Part shown: positions 1 through 5,560 of the stretch, in pieces | Layout of the letters: each line of letters starts with the position of its first letter | How positions within the stretch are numbered: the stretch's first letter is position 1 | Source: Chloroflexota bacterium | GTDB taxonomy: Bacteria; Chloroflexota; Anaerolineae; Anaerolineales; Villigracilaceae | Assembly (NCBI GenBank): GCA_023484185.1 | Contig: JAMDBC010000127.1 | Span: 1-7,441, forward strand | DNA length: 7,441 bases | Reading direction: 5' to 3' | Translations under genes and position numbers: made by a program | Notes under the pieces: model-generated | What the model saw: the letters and a program-made list of their open reading frames with translations, nothing else | What the model was told of the DNA's origin: nothing | Database searches by the model: none

Positions 1-593
1 CGGCCGGACTGGTTATCGCCAGTCCGGTATTATTCATTGGATTGGCTCTCTCTTCATTGAGCACAATCCAACCCATCAATGGCCAGGTTTCACTAGAAGG
101 CAACTCCGTGATGTACCTGCTGGCAAAGTTCATTATGTTCGGAAAACTCCTGCCTGCCCCGGTTGGTTTGAGCGGCGCACCGCTCGCGCTTCACTGGCTG
201 CGCTTCTTCTTCACTGGTCAGCCCGTACCCCTCGGCGGTTTGGATGTGTTCATTCATCCGGTGGCGTTCGCGGGCTGGGCCGGGTTGCTCGTGACCATGC
301 TCAACTTAATTCCGGCTGGCACACTGGACGGCGGACACGTCATCTACGCATTGTTTGGCGAGAAGGCCGGCAAGGCTTTCCCGTTCATCTTTGGAGCGCT
401 CATCCTGTTGGGCGTGTTCTGGAGCGGATGGTGGCTTTGGGCAGTGATCCTGCTCTGGCTTGGACGCGTCCATGCCGAACCGCTTGACCAGATCACGCAG
501 CTTGATGCGCGCCGCCGCTGGGTGGCGTTGCTCGTCATCATTATCTTCATCCTGACATTCAGCCCGGTGCCGTTCATGGTTTTCAATGTTTAA
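1..593 (+). CDS. Site-2 protease family (peptidase M50) protein, C-terminal part
   Basis: This is a polytopic membrane protein whose 5' end lies before the window. The frame is open from base 3 and ends at TAA 591-593, giving 196 visible codons. The diagnostic motif is NLIPAGTLDGGH at 303-338; the Asp coded at 327-329 is expected to be the third zinc ligand of S2P-type intramembrane metalloproteases. The HExxH motif that would carry the other ligands must lie upstream. The segment before the motif (HPVAFAGWAGLLVTML) is the hydrophobic helix expected there, and at least two more membrane helices follow, ending in FSPVPFMVFNV. Such enzymes cleave transmembrane segments of regulators or membrane protein remnants. 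A TTG at 42 could pose as a start, but the frame continues upstream with coding-like hydrophobic sequence, so I treat the gene as truncated by the window. The next gene starts 8 bases before this stop. The family call is firm; the substrate is unknown. Confidence 0.88.
   Translation, partial: AGLVIASPVLFIGLALSSLSTIQPINGQVSLEGNSVMYLLAKFIMFGKLLPAPVGLSGAPLALHWLRFFFTGQPVPLGGLDVFIHPVAFAGWAGLLVTMLNLIPAGTLDGGHVIYALFGEKAGKAFPFIFGALILLGVFWSGWWLWAVILLWLGRVHAEPLDQITQLDARRRWVALLVIIIFILTFSPVPFMVFNV
4..27. repeat. Perfect 9-bp inverted repeat inside the protease gene
   Basis: CCGGACTGG (4-12) and CCAGTCCGG (19-27) are perfect inverted copies around a 6-base loop, TTATCG. The element lies in frame within the M50 coding region (residues AGLVIASPV), so it could form a strong hairpin in mRNA. 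There is no T-tract after it, so it is unlikely to be an intrinsic terminator. It may be chance in GC-rich coding DNA. Confidence 0.6.
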
Positions 594-1971
594 AAATTTC
601 AATCGCCGGCTTGCGCTAATCTTTATTTTTACACTTGCAATTTCGGCCTGCCAGCCAGCGCCAACTAAATTAACGGCAACGCCGTCAGCGAGTGGTACGC
701 CGTCAGCCACATCCACGCCAAATGCGGGAGGCCAGCTTGGGGTCCAGAAGGAAGCGCTCAAAGGCGTGACGGTTCAAGTCTGGGACCCGTGGTTCGGCGT
801 CGAATCAAGTTTATTCGAGTCACAAGTTAAAGAATTCAATCAAACAAATGAGTGGGGCATCACCGTTACGCCCACAAGCCAGATCACTTACGGACAACTT
901 TACAACAACACCACTGCAGCCCTGCCGACGGGAAACAGGCCGCAGCTGGTGATCGCACTTCCTGAACACGCGCTCGGATGGAACGCAAATGATTATGTCG
1001 TTGACTTGAATCCATACATCAACGACTCTGTGTATGGATTTAGCGGCGCAGACATAAAAGATTTTCCGACGATCTTTTTGACTCAGGATTCTTTTGGCGG
1101 CAAACAATTGGGATTGCCCGCCGAACGTTCGGCCCGCTTCCTGCTCTACAACGTTAGCTGGGCGCGTCAACTTGGGTTTGACGCGCCGCCCCGCACCGCC
1201 GACGAGTTTCGCCAGCAGGCCTGCCGCGCACATCAGTTCATGCTGACCGATACCACGCGCAGCAACGACGGTCAGGGCGGCTGGCTGGTGGACACAAACT
1301 CAATGACCGCACTCTCGTGGCTGACGGTTTTCGGCGGCGGCGTGCTCGAAGAAAATGATTATCGTTTCTTGACTCCCAAAAATATGGCCGCGCTGACTTT
1401 CGTCAAGCAACTTTATGATGACAATTGCGCGTGGTCAGCACAAGCCGATACAAATTTGCCCGCTGCTTTTGCAGCGCGTGAAGCCCTGTTCATGACGGCA
1501 GGTCTCGAAGAATTATCCGATTACGCGCGCAGTATGGCAACCGCCAGCAACAGCGACGAATGGACTGTGCTGAGTTTTCCTGGCGATGTCCAAAGCGGTT
1601 TGATAATCTATGGTTCGTCTTATGTTGTCTTGAAGTCCACGCCGGAGCAACAACTGGCTGCATGGCTCTTCGTGCGCTGGATGCTCGCACCGGATAAACA
1701 AGCCAAATGGGTTGAGAACACCGGTCTCTTTCCACTGCGAACATCATCACTCGATTTGCTCAACGATTATAAAAACAGTCATCCTCAATGGGCCGCGGCA
1801 GTTGCCTTGATTCCCAAAGGGCAGATCCAGCCGCAGTTGGCCTCGTGGCGCAAAGTCCGTGTGATGCTCGGCGATGGCTTTGACAGTATGTTCCGCACCA
1901 ACACGCCCGCCGGACGAGTGGCTGAAATCCTGGCGATCATGGAATCGACTGCGCGCGATTTGAGCAAATGA
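586..1971 (+). CDS. Extracellular solute-binding lipoprotein, family 1 (ABC importer type)
   Basis: The product is 461 residues, typical of family-1 (MalE-like) substrate-binding proteins that capture sugars or related solutes outside the membrane for an ABC importer. Residues 1-22 form a lipoprotein signal: N-terminal Lys/Arg residues, a hydrophobic core and the lipobox AISAC, with Cys22 as the lipidation site. A Thr/Pro/Ser-rich linker follows to about residue 55. The mature part opens with VTVQVWDPWFG, a typical first strand of the binding fold, and later has the GLPAERSARFLLYN and AAWLFVRWMLAPDKQAKW segments common in this family. Cys213 and Cys281 are the only other cysteines I noted and could form a disulfide. 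ATG 586 overlaps the protease stop by 8 bases and has no clear Shine-Dalgarno, which suggests translational coupling. No permease or ATPase gene is present in the window, so the importer is encoded elsewhere or the protein has another role. The ligand cannot be told. Confidence 0.9.
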   Translation: MFKNFNRRLALIFIFTLAISACQPAPTKLTATPSASGTPSATSTPNAGGQLGVQKEALKGVTVQVWDPWFGVESSLFESQVKEFNQTNEWGITVTPTSQITYGQLYNNTTAALPTGNRPQLVIALPEHALGWNANDYVVDLNPYINDSVYGFSGADIKDFPTIFLTQDSFGGKQLGLPAERSARFLLYNVSWARQLGFDAPPRTADEFRQQACRAHQFMLTDTTRSNDGQGGWLVDTNSMTALSWLTVFGGGVLEENDYRFLTPKNMAALTFVKQLYDDNCAWSAQADTNLPAAFAAREALFMTAGLEELSDYARSMATASNSDEWTVLSFPGDVQSGLIIYGSSYVVLKSTPEQQLAAWLFVRWMLAPDKQAKWVENTGLFPLRTSSLDLLNDYKNSHPQWAAAVALIPKGQIQPQLASWRKVRVMLGDGFDSMFRTNTPAGRVAEILAIMESTARDLSK

Positions 1972-1978
1972 TTTTTTT

Positions 1979-2018
1979 GTTTGAAGGTTTGAACGTTTAA
2001 AAGTTTGAACGTTTTATG
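1979..2018 (+). repeat. Tandem octamer repeat (GTTTGAAC-like, five units) running into a start codon
   Basis: Five head-to-tail 8-base units are GTTTGAAG (1979), GTTTGAAC (1987), GTTTAAAA (1995), GTTTGAAC (2003) and GTTTTATG (2011). The last unit contains the ATG of the downstream gene at 2016. A run of seven T precedes the array at 1972-1978. The array fills the whole gap between the solute-binding protein stop and the acyltransferase start, and no Shine-Dalgarno is seen close to the ATG. It may be a slippage-prone spacer; any function is unknown. Confidence 0.8.
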
Positions 2019-2768
2019 TATCCGAAATATTCCATCCCGAAAGAAAACATTTATGGACTCGTCCGCGATGTGATTTTATTACGCCGCCGCATCTTTCGGG
2101 ACGACGCGCGGGTCGCCGTTTCGGGAATTGATCCTCCCCTGAAAATTCTCCGTCAAAAAAACATCCCACAAAGCGGGCCATGCGTCATTACGGTCAATCA
2201 TTATTACCGCCCCGATTTCTTTGCGCCGTGGATCAGCTTCGCCATCGCCGCAACTGTCCCCGTGAATATGCACTGGATTATGACCGGCGAATTGACTTAT
2301 CCCGGCAAATGGTACGCGCCGTTGGGAATGATGATCTCGCATTTTGTGTTGCATCACATCGGGCGCGTTTATGATTTCACGGCCATGCCGCCCATGCCGC
2401 CGCGTCCGCGCGACGTGGAAGCGCGCGCGGCATCGGTGCGTGCTGTACTGGATTATGTAATGCGCACGAAGAATCCGATCATAGGTCTCGCGCCCGAAGG
2501 CGGCGACCAAACCGGCGGAGTTTTAACCATGCCAGCTTCAGGGTTGGGAAGGTTTGCTTTGCTGCTGGCTGCTCAACGTCTGAGGTTTGTACCAGTGGGA
2601 GTTTATGAATCTGACGGAGAATTCTGTCTCAATTTCGGTGAAGCCTACAATCTATCTATCTCACATCATTTGTCGGCGGATGAAAAAGATAAAAAGGCTG
2701 CACAAATCATCATGAAACATATTGCGCCGCTTTTGCCTGTCCACTTGCGCGGGGAATTTTATAGCTAA
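2016..2768 (+). CDS. PlsC-like lysophospholipid / 1-acylglycerol-3-phosphate acyltransferase family protein
   Basis: The product is 250 residues, a normal length for the PlsC/LPLAT family, which transfers acyl chains to glycerophospholipids or other acceptors at the inner face of the membrane. Motif I is NHYYRPD (residues 61-67), giving the catalytic HX4D pair His62 and Asp67. Motif III appears as APEGGDQTGG (159-168), with Glu161-Gly162 in place of the usual PEGTRS. It is followed by PASGLGRFAL, like the G-x-x-x-L-A segment after motif III, and by FVPVGVYE (191-198), like motif IV. The altered motif III suggests an acceptor other than classical lysophosphatidate. ATG 2016 is chosen because the frame has a TAA at 1998 just upstream; no Shine-Dalgarno is visible. 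It follows the lipoprotein gene by 44 bases on the same strand, so co-transcription is likely. The family is clear; the exact substrate is not. Confidence 0.85.
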   Translation: MYPKYSIPKENIYGLVRDVILLRRRIFRDDARVAVSGIDPPLKILRQKNIPQSGPCVITVNHYYRPDFFAPWISFAIAATVPVNMHWIMTGELTYPGKWYAPLGMMISHFVLHHIGRVYDFTAMPPMPPRPRDVEARAASVRAVLDYVMRTKNPIIGLAPEGGDQTGGVLTMPASGLGRFALLLAAQRLRFVPVGVYESDGEFCLNFGEAYNLSISHHLSADEKDKKAAQIIMKHIAPLLPVHLRGEFYS

Positions 2769-2854
2769 TGTCACTGCGAGGATGTTCTTCCCGAAGCAGT
2801 CCCCTCATTTCACCGGAGATTGCTTCGCCGCAAAGAACGCGGCTCGCAATGACA
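2769..2854. repeat. Long palindromic interspersed-type repeat between convergent genes
   Basis: The outer arms TGTCACTGCGAG (2769-2780) and CTCGCAATGACA (2843-2854) are inverted copies with one mismatch. Further arms are GTTCTT (2784-2789) with AAGAAC (2833-2838), and CGAAGCAGTCCCC (2792-2804) with GGAGATTGCTTCG (2815-2827). The two differences in the innermost arms are G-T pairs, so an RNA hairpin still forms. The GTCATTGCGAG...CTCGCAATGAC signature is, from memory, that of a palindromic repeat dispersed in many bacterial genomes. It starts one base after the acyltransferase stop and ends one base before the stop of the opposing transporter gene. Confidence 0.85.
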
Positions 2855-2864
2855 TCTATTTTTT
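2769..2864 (+). terminator. Possible intrinsic terminator formed by the palindromic repeat
   Basis: Read on the plus strand, the long hairpin at 2769-2854 is followed by TCTATTTTTTC, whose six T lie at 2859-2864, a plausible U-tract for ending the upstream plus-strand transcript. On the minus strand the base composition after the hairpin is not U-rich, so termination of the transporter transcript there is less certain. The stem is longer than a usual terminator. Confidence 0.45.
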
Positions 2865-4301
2865 CTCAACCTGATGCACTCCGATCAAACTGACTGTGCT
2901 TAGTGCAAAGAGAACCGCATAGCTGGCGAAGATCGCAAAATATCCCAACCCCGGACGATAGCCATTTAGATAATCAGCGATCAAGCCGCCGATGCCCGCG
3001 CCGACAATCCCCGCGCCCGCACCCGCCAAATTTGAAATGCCAAGATAACGTCCTGCCTCAGCCGCTGGAACAAGGTCCGTGCCGAGCGCCCAGTTGGCTG
3101 TCATGAATAATCCGGTGGCCAATCCAATGATCGTTCCGGCGATATAAACCATCATCAGGTTCGGAACCCAAATGGTGCTCAATAAGAGGAAGTTGCCAAT
3201 CGCGGCCACCACACCGCTGATGCCGACCAGGCGTTTGCGTCCGATACGGTCCGCCAGCCAGCCGCTCGCTAAAGCGGTAATCAAAATAAAGATTCCGATC
3301 ACCGTAGTCAAGTTGCCGGTAAGAATGGATGAATCTTTATCGTTGAGCGTGAACGCATACATCACAAAATAAAATACGGAACCTTGAAGCGAAGTGGCCG
3401 CCGCCAAAAACATCAACCGGTTGACGATCCACCAGGTGAACGAAGATTGACGACGCGCGTCCTGTCCCAGCGTTGCTAACGCTCCCGTCCAGACTCCAAC
3501 AATTACCGCCACGATCATCGCCACCGCGCCGCCCACGCCAACTCCCACCGCCAAAGCTGTTGCCTTGTCCGCAAAAGGTAAGGTCATAAATCCGGCCAGT
3601 CCGCCAACCAAACCGCCGCCCAACAGTCCAGCCAGCGCACCGACGACGATGCCAGCCAGCATTCCCAAAACACGTAACATTGGCGGCCAGAATGGCGTGG
3701 TCGGTTTCTCGCGCAACGGTTCTTCTTTTACAAACAGTACCGTGATGATCGCAACGATCAGAAGAGTCGCGCCCGTGGCAAAGATCGCCCAACCCAATTG
3801 GCCCGCGCCGACCAGTTTTGCAATCGTCAATCCAACCACTATTAACGGAAGCAGTTCAAAGATGGCTTTGATCGCCGAAGCGCGTCCCCGCTCATCGTCC
3901 GGGACGAGATCGGGAATCAATCCCTGCAACGGTCCATGTGAAATGTTGGATGAAAATTGGATGAGGAGCACAGCCACCAGCAAAGACCAATAATCCCACG
4001 ACAAGGCAATCGCGGCTAAAAATAACAGATCAAATAACGCGCCGATCAGAATGTATGGTCTGCGCCGACCAAAGCGCGAAGTAGAGCGGTCGCTCAAAAG
4101 TCCGGCCGCCGGTTGCACTAGCATGGCGATAACCAAACCCGCCGCGCGCATCCCGCCCAAAGCGGAATTCTTGATCGCTTCCGGCGCGAACAGCCCCACC
4201 AGATAAGGCATGAAGATCGAACCCAGGGCGGTATTGCGAATATTCAAACCAAACCAAAACAAGTTCAAAGTGATGTAGTCATACCAGCGGAGTTTTTTCA
4301 T
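2856..4301 (-). CDS. MFS transporter, probable sugar:cation symporter type, with glycine-rich central insert
   Basis: The product is 481 residues with about 12-14 hydrophobic segments. The loop 2-3 signature is GLLSDRSTSRFGRRRP (67-82), the form seen in GPH/SUC-SLC45-like sugar:cation symporters. The pseudo-symmetric copy in the second half is GWLADRIGRKR (347-357). SHGPLQGLIPDLVPDDERGRA (about 121-141) matches the loop 4-5 region of such carriers. Between the two halves, where a hydrophilic loop is usual, residues 212-278 form a hydrophobic glycine-rich stretch with many GxxxG and GG pairs, probably two extra membrane hairpin helices. The start is ATG at 4301 (minus strand), preceded by GAGGAG at 4311-4316 with a 9-base spacer. 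The gene is divergent from the sigma operon and convergent with the acyltransferase. Uptake of a sugar or glycoside is an inference; drug or metabolite export cannot be excluded. Confidence 0.88.
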   Translation of the reverse strand: MKKLRWYDYITLNLFWFGLNIRNTALGSIFMPYLVGLFAPEAIKNSALGGMRAAGLVIAMLVQPAAGLLSDRSTSRFGRRRPYILIGALFDLLFLAAIALSWDYWSLLVAVLLIQFSSNISHGPLQGLIPDLVPDDERGRASAIKAIFELLPLIVVGLTIAKLVGAGQLGWAIFATGATLLIVAIITVLFVKEEPLREKPTTPFWPPMLRVLGMLAGIVVGALAGLLGGGLVGGLAGFMTLPFADKATALAVGVGVGGAVAMIVAVIVGVWTGALATLGQDARRQSSFTWWIVNRLMFLAAATSLQGSVFYFVMYAFTLNDKDSSILTGNLTTVIGIFILITALASGWLADRIGRKRLVGISGVVAAIGNFLLLSTIWVPNLMMVYIAGTIIGLATGLFMTANWALGTDLVPAAEAGRYLGISNLAGAGAGIVGAGIGGLIADYLNGYRPGLGYFAIFASYAVLFALSTVSLIGVHQVEKK

Positions 4302-4339
4302 CGTGGCATTCTCCTCGGTGCGATCAGCGGGATAATTTG

Positions 4340-4366
4340 ATTATACAGTCTATATTTGGTTTTCAA
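4340..4366 (-). promoter_or_regulatory. Candidate housekeeping-type promoter of the MFS gene
   Basis: On the minus strand TTGAAA (4361-4366) and a perfect TATAAT (4340-4345) are separated by 15 bases, slightly shorter than the optimum. Transcription would begin near 4333, giving a leader of about 32 bases that contains the GAGGAG ribosome site. The perfect -10 box is the strongest part; the -35 and spacing are weaker. Confidence 0.5.
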
Positions 4367-4399
4367 TCTTTGTGGTAAAGTTCCCAAACAGTGAATCAT

Positions 4400-4426
4400 G
4401 CAACTTTCTCCATTTTCTCTCGTAAA
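4400..4426 (+). promoter_or_regulatory. Candidate ECF-sigma promoter of the sigma operon (autoregulation)
   Basis: GCAACTTT (4400-4407) resembles the -35 of ECF-dependent promoters, whose core is AAC. CGTAAA (4421-4426) resembles the CGT-containing -10. Sixteen bases separate AAC from CGT, the usual ECF spacing. The predicted start near 4431 is about 22 bases before the GTG start at 4453, just enough to hold the ribosome site. Placement directly before an ECF sigma gene fits autoregulation, which is common for this class. Confidence 0.5.
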
Positions 4427-4452
4427 GGAAGTAGAAAGTCCAAGGAGAAGGC

Positions 4453-5052
4453 GTGAACGATGAAATGGCCTGGGTGGCCCAGGCCCAGCAAGGCAGTGAA
4501 GAAGCTTTCACCAAATTGGTTGAGGCCTACCAGACGCACGTCTACAATCTCTGCTACCGCATGTTGGGCGAGGCGGAGCTTGCAGAAGATGCGGCGCAGG
4601 AAACTTTCCTGAGGGCGTTCCAGCACTTGCATCGCTACGATAGCAAGCGTCCGTTTGCGACCTGGCTGTTGTCCATTGCCGCACACTATTGCATTGACCG
4701 TCTGCGCCGCCGCAAGTTTTCGATGATCTCCATTGACGAGGACGAAGAGGATGGCGGCTTTGAATTACCGGATGCAGACGCGCCCAACCCGGAATCGGAA
4801 ATGATACACGGCGAACAACGGGCGCGGATGCAAGGCTTGCTCAAACGCCTCGACTCGGTTGACCGGGCCGCGATCGTTCTGCGCTACTGGAACGATTGCT
4901 CCGAAGCCGAGATCGCCGAGGCTTTGCACCTGACAGTAAGCGCGGTTAAATCCCGCCTTCACCGGGCGCGGCGCGAACTGGCCGGTCTTTGGCAGGAAGA
5001 ATCCCCGCGCTCCAAACCCGAAAGGAGGCCCCATGAATCACCGGCCTTTTGA
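4453..5052 (+). CDS. ECF-family RNA polymerase sigma factor
   Basis: The product is 199 residues, the usual size for a sigma-70 family ECF factor, which directs RNA polymerase to a small regulon when released by its anti-sigma. Region 2 spans about residues 20-90 and contains DAAQETFLRAF (46-56) and the -10 recognition/melting part ending in WLLSIAAHYCIDRLRRRK (71-88). An acidic linker, IDEDEEDGGFELPDADAP (94-111), joins it to region 4 at about 130-177, with the helix-turn-helix CSEAEIAEALHLTVSAVKSR followed by LHRARREL. The GTG start at 4453 is preceded by AAGGAG at 4442-4447 with a 5-base spacer; the in-frame ATG at 4465 would be 17 bases from that site and is less likely. The last 20 bases overlap the anti-sigma gene, a hallmark of a co-translated pair. 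A short charged Pro-rich tail (183-199) lies after region 4. The subgroup is not assigned. Confidence 0.93.
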   Translation: MNDEMAWVAQAQQGSEEAFTKLVEAYQTHVYNLCYRMLGEAELAEDAAQETFLRAFQHLHRYDSKRPFATWLLSIAAHYCIDRLRRRKFSMISIDEDEEDGGFELPDADAPNPESEMIHGEQRARMQGLLKRLDSVDRAAIVLRYWNDCSEAEIAEALHLTVSAVKSRLHRARRELAGLWQEESPRSKPERRPHESPAF

Positions 5053-5557
5053 AGATTGGTTGTTGGTAGACCAGCCTCTGACACCTGAACAAAAACGCGA
5101 ACTGCAATCCCATCTGCGGACATGCGCGGCTTGCACGGCCATTGCCGAATCGAATCTCGCATTGCATTCGGTGCGGATGGTCTCTCCCATCGCGGGGTTT
5201 GTGGATCGCTTCCAGGCGCGGCTGGCCGAACAACGCAAGGCAGCGCGCATCCACCAGATCATCGGAACGCTGATCTTCGTTGTCGGCGGGCTGGGACTAA
5301 TTTATTGGTTGGTCGGTCCCTTCGTCCAGGAAGCGCTGCGTTCCCCCGCCGAATGGATCACCAGCGCGGTAGGTTATTTCCTTTTTGTTATAACGTCCGT
5401 CCAGACTTTGAGCGAAGTAAGTTTGATCCTGATGCGCGTGATCCAAACCTTCATTTCACCGCTCGGCTGGCTCGTTCTTATATCAATATTCGGCGGGCTT
5501 GGACTGATATGGACTGTTTCGATTACGCGGTTTGCTAGATTGCCGCAAGGAGTGTAA
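5033..5557 (+). CDS. Membrane-bound zinc-finger anti-sigma factor
   Basis: The product is 174 residues. The cytosolic N-terminus has HLRTCAAC, the HX3CX2C zinc-binding anti-sigma signature (His27, Cys31, Cys34), in a helical segment PEQKRELQSHLRTC. It should bind and hold the sigma factor encoded just upstream. Three hydrophobic segments follow at about 75-97, 108-130 and 141-165, so it is a multi-pass protein rather than the usual single-pass form, and it has almost no extracytoplasmic domain. ATG 5033 has a very strong ribosome site, AAAGGAGG at 5021-5028, inside the end of the sigma gene with a 4-base spacer. The next gene starts 3 bases after this stop. Position and motif make the role likely; binding is not shown. 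Release could depend on the membrane segments or on the neighbouring beta-solenoid protein. Confidence 0.87.
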   Translation: MNHRPFEDWLLVDQPLTPEQKRELQSHLRTCAACTAIAESNLALHSVRMVSPIAGFVDRFQARLAEQRKAARIHQIIGTLIFVVGGLGLIYWLVGPFVQEALRSPAEWITSAVGYFLFVITSVQTLSEVSLILMRVIQTFISPLGWLVLISIFGGLGLIWTVSITRFARLPQGV

Positions 5558-5560
5558 GAA

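Noticed and set aside
42..44. TTG at 42 as the true start of the first gene
   Set aside because: The frame is open to the window edge with hydrophobic coding sequence and the protein would lack the HExxH part of the M50 active site; truncation by the window is the simpler reading.
1992..2012. AAC-N15-CGT pattern resembling an ECF promoter before the acyltransferase
   Set aside because: It arises automatically from the 8-base tandem repeat, has off-register spacing and would leave almost no leader before the ATG.
3565..3993. Plus-strand open frame of 142 codons inside the transporter gene
   Set aside because: Its Pro/Ser/Thr-rich product is the expected mirror of Gly/Ala/Val-rich membrane coding on the other strand.
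4351..4356. TATATT as a plus-strand -10 for the sigma gene
   Set aside because: The hexamer 17 bases upstream is CGGGAT, not a -35, and the start would be about 90 bases from the gene; the ECF-like site is better placed.
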